Under the pieces are notes generated by a model. The model made no database searches, was not told the DNA's origin, and saw nothing but the letters and a program-made list of their open reading frames with translations. A stretch of DNA of 64,000 nucleotides from JADJPF01 sp964492845 (GTDB taxonomy: Bacteria > Acidobacteriota > Blastocatellia > Chloracidobacteriales > JADJPF01): contig CAZBMZ010000002.1 of the NCBI GenBank assembly GCA_964492845.1, positions 296,592 through 360,591 of the forward strand, given 5' to 3'. Positions within the stretch are counted from its first letter, which is position 1. Each line of letters starts with the position of its first letter. A program made the position numbers and the translations under genes. Of this stretch, positions 35,150 through 44,194 are shown piece after piece.

Positions 35150-36289
35150 TTAATTTTGCGGTTGACGTTGGGTAACTAAACGTTTTGCCATATTACGAAG
35201 AACATCAGGAACACTTTTATCTTTAGTCAAAGATTTTAAGTCTTTTAATTGTAACCTGTTAACAAAAGTCATAGAAAAATTAATTGGTGTACGCGGATTA
35301 AGTGCTAAATTATGAATAATAAGGTAGTTACTAACCCAGTTACGATTCATACAAATTATTCTTAGTACCTCTTCGCTAATACCTTTGATTTTAGCAAATT
35401 TTTCTACTTCTCCTTCAGTAATCTTAGGGTTTTTAACTACTGCTGAAGAAACCATTTTATTAGAATCACGAATTAAAATCCCTCTAACATCACGTCCACC
35501 TTTAAGACCTAAAAAGATCTTTTCTTTTGCTGAGGCTTTTGCAACTATTTGATAAACAGATAGTTGTTCGTCTGATAATTCTTCACCTTCTTCTTTAACT
35601 TCAGTAAGCAGTCTACGTAGTTCTGCTTCTGGGTCAAAATTAAGTCCTGGGCCGGTGTCTTCAACTTTAACACCAGCTTCTTTTTCAAAACTTGCTACTA
35701 CAGCTTGAAACTCATCTTCAGAAACATCTACACCTAGGGCTTGAGCTATACGAGCGCGGGCTTTTTGTTCTTCTGCAACACGAGCAGCACCAAGCTCTTT
35801 TTCAAAAAATTCTGTTTTTATTTCACGTGCGCGACGTTCGGCTTCTGGGCTACGATGTGGATTAGCTAAAATTGCATCAATAATAGCAGGATATTGAATA
35901 AGGCGTTGTTGGTTAATTGTAATGGCTTCTAGCAAAGAGGCGTTGTTACTACGAGATGCAATCATTACAATTGCTTCATCAGCCGTACTTTTATTTAAGA
36001 TTATAGCCTCTATTATGTTATAGGTAGCTTTGGGCCAACCTGCTAAAAAATTAAGCATTTCTAGGGGTGAATTAGGATTTTGTGCAATAGGTAGTAATGC
36101 TGCTGGATCAAAATTATTTAATGTGCCTTGTGCGGCTATACGAACGTCTTCTTCTGGATCTTGACCAAGCAAAATCAAAGCTTGCAACATATCTTCTTGT
36201 GATAGAGGAAGCATTCCCCGCGCTGCTGCTAGACGGGCCGGTTTTGGTGCATTGCCTGATTTGATTGCATTAAGTATTGGATTAGACAT
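35150..36289 (-). CDS. Conserved hypothetical protein with HEAT-like helical repeats
   Basis: This 379-residue soluble protein has no signal peptide or membrane helix. The first ~150 residues look like alpha-helical HEAT-like repeats (PKPARLAAARGMLPLSQEDM, DPEEDVRIAAQGTL). A charged coiled region follows (about 155-245). A C-terminal block at about 250-365 is rich in conserved-looking features (SAVVKNPKITEGEVEKFAK, MNRNWVSNYLIIHNLALNP). I recall similar proteins in Acidobacteriota and myxobacteria but cannot give a function. It is downstream of secA on the same strand, 110 bp away, with a hairpin between them. Confidence 0.7.
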   Translation of the reverse strand: MSNPILNAIKSGNAPKPARLAAARGMLPLSQEDMLQALILLGQDPEEDVRIAAQGTLNNFDPAALLPIAQNPNSPLEMLNFLAGWPKATYNIIEAIILNKSTADEAIVMIASRSNNASLLEAITINQQRLIQYPAIIDAILANPHRSPEAERRAREIKTEFFEKELGAARVAEEQKARARIAQALGVDVSEDEFQAVVASFEKEAGVKVEDTGPGLNFDPEAELRRLLTEVKEEGEELSDEQLSVYQIVAKASAKEKIFLGLKGGRDVRGILIRDSNKMVSSAVVKNPKITEGEVEKFAKIKGISEEVLRIICMNRNWVSNYLIIHNLALNPRTPINFSMTFVNRLQLKDLKSLTKDKSVPDVLRNMAKRLVTQRQPQN

Positions 36290-36335
36290 AGTTTTGTTAT
36301 TGTCCTTAAATAAACAAATATTAATTGTTAGAATA

Positions 36336-36377
36336 AGTTAGCCACAGAAAAGAAGTTTTTTTTCCTGTGGCTAACTT
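36336..36377 (-). terminator. Hairpin downstream of secA
   Basis: AAGTTAGCCACAG at 36336-36348 pairs with CTGTGGCTAACTT at 36365-36377, 13 bp perfect. The intervening A- and T-rich stretches extend the stem. The T-tract on the minus strand is weak, so termination may be partial. Confidence 0.55.
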
Positions 36378-36399
36378 TATTTAACTTTTGGGTTATAGA

Positions 36400-39156
36400 T
36401 TAAACTGCTCCACAACATTTCTTATGTTTTTTACCTGAACCACAAGGACAAAGTTCATTGCGTCCAACTTTGTCTGTATTTACTACAGTTTGTTGTTTGT
36501 CTGCTTCTGGGTCAGCTTCTCCTGTTACAGAAGGTGCTGCTGCTTTAGTAAAAGTGATATTCATACGTTGGGATTTACGCCCAATCGAAGGCAATGTAAA
36601 TGATTGAGATGCAACAGGTGTTTTATGTTTAGGTGTAACAGCTTCAACAGCTTCTTCAACTGGTTTGGGTTCTTCACGCACAAATTTTAGATAGAATAAA
36701 ATTCTAATAGTTTCTTCATCTATACGTTCAATTAAACTATCAAAAAGTTGTTTAGTGATTTTCTTATATTCTACTAATGGATCTTTTTGACCATAACCAA
36801 CAAGCCCAATACCTTGTTTTAAGTGATCAACATTAAGCAAATGATCTTTCCATTGCTGGTCAATAACTTCTAACATGATCATTCTTTCATAATGTTTTAA
36901 GAAATCAGCTGTTGCCACTTCTTCTTTATCTTTATAGCTTTTATGGATTAAGGGCCAAACAAGTTGTTTAATTTCATGGTTGGTAAGGTCGTCTAACTTT
37001 CTACCATCTACTTCATCTACTTCATAGTTATATAGTTCTTTAAGTTTTAATTTTAATCCATCATAGTTCCAGTCTTCTAAACCACCATCAGCAGGAATAA
37101 GCTCATCTACCATATCTTCAAAGAAATCTTCTGCAATATGGATAAATTCACGAGCATTTTGATTTACAAGTAGTTCTCGACGTAAACTATAAATAGTTTC
37201 TCTTTGTTTGTTCATAACATCATCATATTCAAGTAAATGCTTACGAATAGAGAAGTTATGCCCTTCAACTGACTTCTGTGCAGCTTCTATACGCTTGCTA
37301 ACAATGCCGCTTTCAATGGCTACGCCTCGTTCCATACCTATTCTTAGCATAAAGTCTTTGATCTTATCTCCGCCAAAGATACGCATTAAATCATCTTCTA
37401 AAGAAAGATAAAATCTAGAAGAACCCGGATCACCTTGACGACCAGAACGACCACGTAATTGGTTATCAATACGGCGGGATTCATGGCGTTCTGTACCAAG
37501 AATATGTAATCCACCTAAAGAAATCACTTCATCATGTTCTTTATCAGTAATTTCTTTTGCTTTCTTAAACTCTTCTTCAAATTGTTCTGGAGTAGCAAGA
37601 TCAGGATTGATTTCACGTTTTTTCAACATCTCTTTTGCTAATGCTTCTGGATTACCGCCTAACAAAATGTCTGTACCACGACCAGCCATATTTGTAGCAA
37701 TCGTAACAGCACCTTTACGACCTGCTAGAGCAACAATGTCAGCTTCACGGGCAGCATTTTCTGGTTTAGCATTTAATACATTATGAGGAATATTAAATTT
37801 TTTAAGCTGTTTTGCAAGGCTTTCAGAGCTATGTACTGAAACTGTACCAACCAAGGAAGGTTGACCCTTTTGATGTATTTCTTTAATTTCTTCTACTACA
37901 GCTTCCCATTTTTCTTCTGCTGTACGAAATACTACATCAGAAAAATCTTTGCGTATCATTGCTCGGTGTGTTGGGATAATTATTACATCTAAGTTATAAA
38001 TTTTTGCAAATTCTGCTGCTTCTGTTTCTGCTGTACCGGTCATTCCAGCTAGCTTTTTATACATACGGAAGTAGTTTTGTAGGGTAATAGTTGCTAGGGT
38101 TTGATTTTCACGCTCAATTTTTACACCTTCCTTAGCTTCTACTGCTTGATGCAAACCATCTGACCAACGTCGTCCAGGCATTATCCGCCCAGTAAATTCA
38201 TCAACAATAATTACTTGATCATCTTTAACTATGTAATGTTTATCACGAGTAAATAAAGAGTGAGCTTTTAGAGATTGGTTAAGACAATGTAGGATCTCAA
38301 TATTAGAAGGGTCAAAAAGGTTTTCACATTTTAAGAATTCTTCTGCTTTGTCTACACCAGATTCTGTTAAAACAGCAGAATGAGCTTTTTCATCAATTTG
38401 ATAATCTTCATCTTTTTTAAATCTAGGAATAAGTTCGTTAGCAATTTTATATTTTTCTGTTGAGTCATCAGAAGCACCAGAAATAATTAAGGGGGTTCTA
38501 GCCTCGTCTATTAAGATTGAATCAACTTCGTCAACTATTGCAAAATTATGACCACGCTGTACACAGGTAGCTAGATCAAATTTCATATTATCTCTTAAGT
38601 AATCAAACCCATACTCATTGTTAGTTCCATAAGTTATATCTGCTTTGTAGGCTTCTTGACGTTGGAAATCATCCAAATCATGTTGGATACAACCAACTTT
38701 TAGCCCTAAGAAACGATAAATTTTACCCATCCATTCTGAGTCACGTTTGGCTAAATAGTCGTTTACTGTAACGATATGAACCCCTTTTCCTTCTAAAGCA
38801 TTAAGATAGGTAGGTAAGGTTGCTACTAGGGTTTTACCTTCGCCGGTTCTCATTTCTGAGATAGCCCCGCTATGAAGGATCATTCCTCCAATTAATTGCA
38901 CATCAAAATGACGCATTCCAGTAACTCGGCGCGAAGCTTCTCTTACTACAGCAAAGGCTTCTGGAAGTAGGTTATCAAGAGTAGCACCTTGTTCAAGCTT
39001 TTCTTTAAATTCAGCGGTTTTGCCTTTTAATTGGTCATCTGAAAGGGGTTTAATTTTGTCTTCCAATGCGTTAATTGCTTCAACGATTGGTCTTAGTTGT
39101 TTTACTCTGCGCTCATTAGCACTACCAAAAATCTTGGTCAAAATCTTATTTAACAT
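36400..39156 (-). CDS. secA: Preprotein translocase ATPase SecA
   Basis: SecA is the motor that drives unfolded proteins through SecYEG. The 918-residue protein has Walker A in MRTGEGKTLVATLP, the DEAD-like box (IVDEVDSILIDEARTPLIIS), and GRGTDILLGGNPE. The LGGLHILGTERHESRRIDNQ segment and the C-terminal zinc motif CPCGSGKKHKKCC are also present. All domains are in order and the length is typical. It begins divergently from yacG, with a 254-bp region before the yacG ATG. Confidence 0.98.
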   Translation of the reverse strand: MLNKILTKIFGSANERRVKQLRPIVEAINALEDKIKPLSDDQLKGKTAEFKEKLEQGATLDNLLPEAFAVVREASRRVTGMRHFDVQLIGGMILHSGAISEMRTGEGKTLVATLPTYLNALEGKGVHIVTVNDYLAKRDSEWMGKIYRFLGLKVGCIQHDLDDFQRQEAYKADITYGTNNEYGFDYLRDNMKFDLATCVQRGHNFAIVDEVDSILIDEARTPLIISGASDDSTEKYKIANELIPRFKKDEDYQIDEKAHSAVLTESGVDKAEEFLKCENLFDPSNIEILHCLNQSLKAHSLFTRDKHYIVKDDQVIIVDEFTGRIMPGRRWSDGLHQAVEAKEGVKIERENQTLATITLQNYFRMYKKLAGMTGTAETEAAEFAKIYNLDVIIIPTHRAMIRKDFSDVVFRTAEEKWEAVVEEIKEIHQKGQPSLVGTVSVHSSESLAKQLKKFNIPHNVLNAKPENAAREADIVALAGRKGAVTIATNMAGRGTDILLGGNPEALAKEMLKKREINPDLATPEQFEEEFKKAKEITDKEHDEVISLGGLHILGTERHESRRIDNQLRGRSGRQGDPGSSRFYLSLEDDLMRIFGGDKIKDFMLRIGMERGVAIESGIVSKRIEAAQKSVEGHNFSIRKHLLEYDDVMNKQRETIYSLRRELLVNQNAREFIHIAEDFFEDMVDELIPADGGLEDWNYDGLKLKLKELYNYEVDEVDGRKLDDLTNHEIKQLVWPLIHKSYKDKEEVATADFLKHYERMIMLEVIDQQWKDHLLNVDHLKQGIGLVGYGQKDPLVEYKKITKQLFDSLIERIDEETIRILFYLKFVREEPKPVEEAVEAVTPKHKTPVASQSFTLPSIGRKSQRMNITFTKAAAPSVTGEADPEADKQQTVVNTDKVGRNELCPCGSGKKHKKCCGAV

Positions 39157-39353
39157 AATAATTAATATTTACCGTTTCCAAATTTTAATCTTACTAACCC
39201 AACGTCAAGTATCAAATATAAAGATAAACTTAAGGCAATGGATTGTTATCCAACAATTGTAAAAGAAGCTAAATCTCGCGTCAAGAAAGCCGTATGTTAA
39301 ACAAGTTGTTATTAATCAAATAGTTGTTATTTGTTGTAAATGAGATGGTTAGA

Positions 39354-39382
39354 TTTACGTTTTTTTCTGTATAAACTATAAT
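39354..39382 (+). promoter_or_regulatory. Candidate promoter for yacG
   Basis: TTTACG at 39354-39359 and a perfect TATAAT at 39377-39382 have 17-bp spacing. The -10 box overlaps an upstream in-frame ATG at 39381. If the promoter is real, that ATG cannot be translated, which supports the start at 39411. Confidence 0.5.
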
Positions 39383-39410
39383 GGCTAGAAAAATTTTTGA
39401 GGTCTTTATT

Positions 39411-39620
39411 ATGAAATGCCCAATTTGTCATCAAGAAACTACCTGGCAAAATAATCCTACTCGCCCATTTTGCTGCGAAAGATGTCAATTAATGGATTTA
39501 GGTAAATGGGCTGACGGAGATTACCGTATTGGTGGTAATCCAATATCAGAGCTAGATAAAGATGCTTCTGATTCTTTAACAGAAACTTCCCAAAAGTCAA
39601 AATCAGATTTTATTAATTAA
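39411..39620 (+). CDS. yacG: DNA gyrase inhibitor YacG-like zinc protein
   Basis: This 69-residue zinc protein has the family pattern CPICHQETTW, RPFCCERCQLMDLGKWADG and a Tyr-Arg-Ile segment, with four zinc-ligand cysteines. YacG family members bind gyrase and inhibit its activity in E. coli; the role here is assumed from homology. The frame extends up to an ATG at 39381. However, GAGG at 39399-39402 is 8 nt from ATG 39411, and a -10 box overlaps the earlier ATG, so 39411 is chosen. It is 17 bp from pyk. Confidence 0.9.
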   Translation: MKCPICHQETTWQNNPTRPFCCERCQLMDLGKWADGDYRIGGNPISELDKDASDSLTETSQKSKSDFIN

Positions 39621-39637
39621 ACAAAAAGTTGGTATTT

Positions 39638-41176
39638 ATGACAGAACATAAAAATCTTAGTGATGTTACTAGTCCTGTGTGTAGACTGCGTTTTCGCCGT
39701 CGAGCTAAAATTGTTGCTACTATTGGCCCGGCTTCTAGTTCATTGGAGGTAATGAGAGAGTTAGTTAATGCTGGACTAGATGTAGCAAGAATTAATATGT
39801 CTCATGGCACTCATGAGGCACATGCCCAAGTAATAGGCTATTTGCGGGCTTTAAGTGAAGAAGTTCATCGACCAATAGCAATTTTACTAGATCTATGTGG
39901 GCCAAAAATCCGCACAGGTAAACTTAAAGGCGGTAAAGCAGTAGAACTACAAGCAGGCAGCTTACTTACTATTACTTCAGAAGAAATTGAAGGCGATGCT
40001 AAAAGAGTTAGTGCTAGCTATCCTTATTTAACTCAAGATTTAAGAGTTGGTGATAAGATCTTGATAGATGATGGTTTACTAGATTTTGTTGTAGAAAGTA
40101 AGACTGAAAAAGAAATAGTTTGCCGAGTAATTCATGGCGGCATGCTAGGGCAAAACAAAGGGATCAACCTGCCTGGAATTCCTCTTTCTATTCCTTCAAT
40201 TACAGAAAAAGACAAGCGCGACTTAGCTTTTGGTATCCAACAAGGTGTAGATTATGTTGCCCTGTCCTTTGTTCGTTCAGCAAAAGACTGTGAAGAGGCT
40301 CAAAACTTAATTGAACAACTAGCTAAATCTACAGACAGTCATCAACCTCCACTAATAGCTAAAATTGAAAAGCGAGAAGCATTAAAAGAATTAGATGATA
40401 TTTTGAAAATTGCTGATGGAATTATGGTTGCTCGGGGTGATTTAGGTGTTGAAACTTCAACAGAAAGCGTCCCTGTTTACCAAAAAGAAATGATTCGTAA
40501 GGCAAATCAAGTAGGCAAAGTAGTAATTACTGCTACACAAATGTTGCAATCAATGGTGGATAATCCACGTCCTACACGTGCCGAGGCTTCAGACGTTGCT
40601 AATGCGGTGTTAGATGGAACAGATGCAGTAATGTTATCAGGGGAAACTGCTGCTGGTGCTTACCCTATAGATTCTATTAAGACAATGGACAGAATTGTTT
40701 GCTATACAGAAGAAGCTGTTTATAAACAAAAGATTCTGCAACAAAAAGATCGTCGAGTAAGGGAGATTTTAGCTTCAGGCGGTGGAACAGGCTCTTATGG
40801 GCGAGCATTAGCTGAAGCGGCTGTATTTGCTGCTGATGAAGTTGCTGCACCATTAATTGCTGTATTTACTGAAGGTGGTTTTATGGCTCAACATATTTCT
40901 GCCTTACGTCCAAAACAAGACATAATAGCTTTTACTCATATATTAGAAACACATAGACGTTTGGCGGCTGTTTGGGGCATAGAGAGCTTTTTATTACAAA
41001 CTAATGGTTCAACAGCCTTTTTAGAGCTTGCTGATAAAATGTTGGTAGAGCTAGGTTTAGCTGACACAGGAGATACCATCATTATTGTTGCTGGTAGTAT
41101 TGAAGGAATGCCGCTTTCTAATATGGTTAAACTTCATAAAGTAGGCGAATTAGCTAGATCGCAAGAAGTTAAATAG
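39638..41176 (+). CDS. pyk: Pyruvate kinase
   Basis: Pyruvate kinase makes ATP and pyruvate from phosphoenolpyruvate at the end of glycolysis. The product has about 512 residues. Family motifs are RRAKIVATIGPASSS, ARINMSHG, DLCGPKIRTG, LIAKIEKREAL with the catalytic lysine, MVARGDLGVE, and MLQSMVDNPRPTRAEASDVA. A C-terminal regulatory-type domain follows. The frame is open from a TTG at 39629, but ATG 39638 is the more likely start. The ribosome binding site is weak. It is probably co-transcribed with yacG. Confidence 0.97.
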   Translation: MTEHKNLSDVTSPVCRLRFRRRAKIVATIGPASSSLEVMRELVNAGLDVARINMSHGTHEAHAQVIGYLRALSEEVHRPIAILLDLCGPKIRTGKLKGGKAVELQAGSLLTITSEEIEGDAKRVSASYPYLTQDLRVGDKILIDDGLLDFVVESKTEKEIVCRVIHGGMLGQNKGINLPGIPLSIPSITEKDKRDLAFGIQQGVDYVALSFVRSAKDCEEAQNLIEQLAKSTDSHQPPLIAKIEKREALKELDDILKIADGIMVARGDLGVETSTESVPVYQKEMIRKANQVGKVVITATQMLQSMVDNPRPTRAEASDVANAVLDGTDAVMLSGETAAGAYPIDSIKTMDRIVCYTEEAVYKQKILQQKDRRVREILASGGGTGSYGRALAEAAVFAADEVAAPLIAVFTEGGFMAQHISALRPKQDIIAFTHILETHRRLAAVWGIESFLLQTNGSTAFLELADKMLVELGLADTGDTIIIVAGSIEGMPLSNMVKLHKVGELARSQEVK

Positions 41177-41214
41177 TGTAACTACAATAGTTAATCTTTA
41201 GAAAGAAGGTCTAT

Positions 41215-41634
41215 ATGCCTGGTGGAATAGAAAATCCTGTACTTGGCTATGCTACTTTTGCTGCTATTAAATTAGTTGGGTATTCGGCTATGACTTATGC
41301 AATGGCAAGAGCTTACAAAAAGCCTGGTAGCACTTTTTTACTAGCAGGAATAACTAGGACTCTAATTGGTTTAGTAGTAGGTGCTATTTATGGTCTTGTT
41401 ATGATTACATTACTAAACATAGCTCCTACAGCAGTTGCGCCATTATTTGTAACAGGTTTATTTTTCTTACGTTTAGGTGAATGGGGACTACTGATTTGGC
41501 TGTTTTTTGACCGCCCATTGACAGAAAAGTCTAAAGATATACTTTGGATTATATTGGGTACAGTTTTGTCATTCTTTTTAGATGCCCCTGCTTTTATAGG
41601 GGCTATTGTTACGGCTGGAGTTTGGATTTGCTAA
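41215..41634 (+). CDS. Small integral membrane protein of unknown function
   Basis: This 139-residue protein has four hydrophobic helices (about 10-30, 42-65, 75-95 and 108-130) joined by short loops, with no recognised motif. AGAAGG at 41202-41207 precedes the ATG. It lies 38 bp after pyk and 34 bp before the chosen M28 peptidase start, so it may be in the same transcript. I do not recognise the family. Confidence 0.65.
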   Translation: MPGGIENPVLGYATFAAIKLVGYSAMTYAMARAYKKPGSTFLLAGITRTLIGLVVGAIYGLVMITLLNIAPTAVAPLFVTGLFFLRLGEWGLLIWLFFDRPLTEKSKDILWIILGTVLSFFLDAPAFIGAIVTAGVWIC

Positions 41635-41668
41635 AAAGTTTAAATTAATTCTAAGGATGATAGTAGAA

Positions 41669-43372
41669 ATGCGTAAAACGTTTTTTGGGGTGCTGGTAGC
41701 ACTCCTAATTTTTTGTTTACTTCCAATAAAACCAATAAATGCTTATTCATCAGGAAATGAAACTGATGAAGGTTATCAAGCAATTAGTGTTAGATCGCTA
41801 AAAGCACACCTTAATTTTTTAGCTTCTGATATGTTAGAAGGGAGGGAAGCAGCGACTAAAGGCTATGATATTGCTGCTGGCTATGCTGCTAGTTTGTTTC
41901 AACAATGGAATTTAACTCCAATAGTCCCAACAGCGGGAGAAAAAAGTTACTTACAAACATTTTCACTGCTAGAAATAATTAATAAAAATAAAGAAACTTT
42001 GCAACTTATTACAAAAGATGGGGATAGCCAAACTACCCAAGAATTTACAAATCGAATACATTTTTTTACAAATCGAGCAAACACCACAGTTTCAATTAAT
42101 GCTCCTGTTGTATTTGCTGGATATGGTTTGGTTGTGCCAGAGGCTAAATATGACGATTTTGCAGGTATTGATGTCAAAAACAAAATAGTGGTAGTGATGA
42201 GCCATGCACCAGGTGAAGGTGATGAAAAATCCTACTTTTATAAACAAGAAAATCGCAACCGCTTTTTTAATGGTGCAGAAATCTTTGAAAAACAACGAAA
42301 TGCCCAAGAGCGCGGCGCGTTGGCTCTACTTTTAGTTAGTGATCCTTTAGGTAAACATTCATCAGTTTTTATAAATTTTGCTACTAATATTTTTCAAAAG
42401 TTTAGAAATAATATTAATGCCCCTACACCTAGAAGACGGATGATTTTGGCTGAGGACAATGATTCTACAAACCGAATTCCAATTATCAATATTTCAAAAA
42501 AAGTTAGTGATGAACTTTTTAATAAATCTGGTACTACACTCTTAGATCTTCAAAAAGAAATAGACAAAAATCTAAAACCTGCTTCACGAGAATTTACAGG
42601 CAAACAACTTAAATTTGATTTAGAAGTTGAGCATAAACTACTTAATACTACTAATGTTGTAGCAATGCTAGAAGGTTCAGACCCTAACTTAAAAAATGAG
42701 TATGTAGTTTTAGGTGCGCATTTAGACCATGACGGAACTAGAGATGGTTATATTTGGAATGGTGCAGATGATGATGCTTCAGGAAGTTCTGCAATACTAG
42801 AATTAGCTTTTGCTTTTAGTCGGGCAAAAGAACGGCCTAAACGTAGTATTATCTTTTGTTTATGGGGAGCAGAGGAAAAAGGTTTGCTTGGTTCTGAGTA
42901 TTTTACTGATCATTCACCTGTGCCACTAGAAAAAATATCTGCTATGGTGCAACTAGATATGATAGGCCGAGATGTTGAACCACGACCACATCAGCTAACT
43001 AATGGGCGGGAAAAGCCTAAAGATTTACGTCGTTATATTTACACAGAAATTTCTGCACAGTCGCCAGAAATGGGAGAATTTCTAACACAAGCTAACAAGC
43101 AAGTGGCCTTAGAACTTAATCATGAAGCAAATCTAAAGGTTTCTGGAGGCTCAGATCACTATTCATTTTTTGCAAAAAAAATCCCAATAATTTCTATTGA
43201 TGATGGGGTTTTTCATCCTGATTATCACCAACCAAGCGATACAGTAGAAAAAATTAATTTTGAGAAAATCTTTTTTGTTACCCAATTAACTTACTTAATT
43301 GGACGCGAAATAGCCAACCACCCTACTAAAATTAAATGGGATGAATCAGTAAAAGTAGCTAATAATAAATAG
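41669..43372 (+). CDS. Secreted M28-family zinc aminopeptidase with PA domain
   Basis: This is a predicted exported exopeptidase of the M28 family. A signal peptide (residues 1-25, FFGVLVALLIFCLLPIKPIN) is followed by a catalytic domain interrupted by a protease-associated domain at about 110-300. Zinc-site segments are LGAHLDHDG, GADDDASGSSAILELA, GAEEKGLLGSEYF with the catalytic glutamate, VQLDMIGRD, and GGSDHYSFF. The frame runs from TTG 41606. ATG 41669, with AAGGA 11 bp upstream and directly before the signal peptide, is preferred; ATG 41657 is an alternative. The substrate is unknown. Confidence 0.88.
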   Translation: MRKTFFGVLVALLIFCLLPIKPINAYSSGNETDEGYQAISVRSLKAHLNFLASDMLEGREAATKGYDIAAGYAASLFQQWNLTPIVPTAGEKSYLQTFSLLEIINKNKETLQLITKDGDSQTTQEFTNRIHFFTNRANTTVSINAPVVFAGYGLVVPEAKYDDFAGIDVKNKIVVVMSHAPGEGDEKSYFYKQENRNRFFNGAEIFEKQRNAQERGALALLLVSDPLGKHSSVFINFATNIFQKFRNNINAPTPRRRMILAEDNDSTNRIPIINISKKVSDELFNKSGTTLLDLQKEIDKNLKPASREFTGKQLKFDLEVEHKLLNTTNVVAMLEGSDPNLKNEYVVLGAHLDHDGTRDGYIWNGADDDASGSSAILELAFAFSRAKERPKRSIIFCLWGAEEKGLLGSEYFTDHSPVPLEKISAMVQLDMIGRDVEPRPHQLTNGREKPKDLRRYIYTEISAQSPEMGEFLTQANKQVALELNHEANLKVSGGSDHYSFFAKKIPIISIDDGVFHPDYHQPSDTVEKINFEKIFFVTQLTYLIGREIANHPTKIKWDESVKVANNK

Positions 43373-43399
43373 AAGTCTTTAATAACTCCAAAATAGTAT

Positions 43400-43421
43400 G
43401 TGGCAGATTTAATTCTGCCAC
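43400..43421 (+). terminator. Hairpin downstream of the M28 peptidase
   Basis: An 8-bp perfect GC-containing stem (GTGGCAGA at 43400-43407, TCTGCCAC at 43414-43421) closes on a 6-nt loop. No strong T-tract follows, so termination is uncertain. Confidence 0.45.
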
Positions 43422-43509
43422 AGTGTTGGTTGTTAAGAATTTGTGGACAAAAGATAATGTCCATTAACAAATACAAATGCTTAACCCAACATAATTTAAG
43501 GAGTTTATT

Positions 43510-44001
43510 ATGAAAGTAGAAGATTTTCTATTAGCCTTGCTACTAGTTTTTTGTTTGTCTTGTTTTGTACAGGCACAAGAAAAAGAAACTTCAGACTTAG
43601 CAACACTTACTGAAAAAGAAACCCTAGATTCTCAAATTCTAGAAATAGAAGAACACCCAATAGCTACAAAGTTAAAATCTATGGATAAAAGACTTAAAGT
43701 AACATTTGAGTCTGGAAAAACAATAACAGGTGATTTAGTTTGGATTGATCAAACATTCTTTAATATTTCTAAATCAGGAACTATGCAGCAAATTGCTTAT
43801 GAAGAAGTGCTTAATGTTGAAAAAGGAGGATATTCATTTAGAGAAAGATTAAGGCGTAGAGCTAAAAGAGTGGGAAAAGTGGCCTTAAAAGTAGGCGAAA
43901 CTTCCTTGTATGTAGGCGTTACGGCTGCCGTTATTAGCTCTCCACAAATAACAATTCCTGCCATTGTTGGAATTAGCCATATAGGTTGGGGTGGTTGGTA
44001 A
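43510..44001 (+). CDS. Exported small protein with SH3/LSm-like strand region and glycine-rich C-terminus
   Basis: This 163-residue protein has a signal peptide (residues 1-22, ending FVQAQ). The middle part (about 58-105) looks like a five-stranded SH3/LSm-like barrel (RLKVTFESGKTITGDLVWID). Next comes a very basic helix with RRRAKRVGK, then a hydrophobic Gly/Ala/Ile-rich stretch near the C-terminus. AAGGAG at 43498-43503 supports the start. Function is unknown; the hydrophobic end may associate with the membrane. It stands alone between two hairpins. Confidence 0.7.
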   Translation: MKVEDFLLALLLVFCLSCFVQAQEKETSDLATLTEKETLDSQILEIEEHPIATKLKSMDKRLKVTFESGKTITGDLVWIDQTFFNISKSGTMQQIAYEEVLNVEKGGYSFRERLRRRAKRVGKVALKVGETSLYVGVTAAVISSPQITIPAIVGISHIGWGGW

Positions 44002-44032
44002 AATGTAATACTAAGTAGTTTACTTAGTTGAT

Positions 44033-44069
44033 AAAACACTTGTCTAGCTAGGAGTTAGACAAGTGTTTT
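44033..44069 (+). terminator. Intrinsic terminator downstream of the exported small protein
   Basis: A 14-bp perfect stem (AAAACACTTGTCTA at 44033-44046, TAGACAAGTGTTTT at 44056-44069) has a 9-nt loop and ends in a short T-run. Confidence 0.8.
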
Positions 44070-44194
44070 AAGGTTATATAGTCTAATTAAATAATACATA
44101 GAATTCGCTTTGTAACTTATTGAAAATAAAAGAATATTTTATTTCTTTAGCCCTGTAAAAGCTACTGATAATAGACCGGCCCTTTAGGGCTGGG

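Noticed and set aside
44178..44189. GGGC palindrome as a terminator for the GntR gene
   Set aside because: The stem is only 4 bp (GCCC-TTTA-GGGC) and no T-tract follows on the minus strand.
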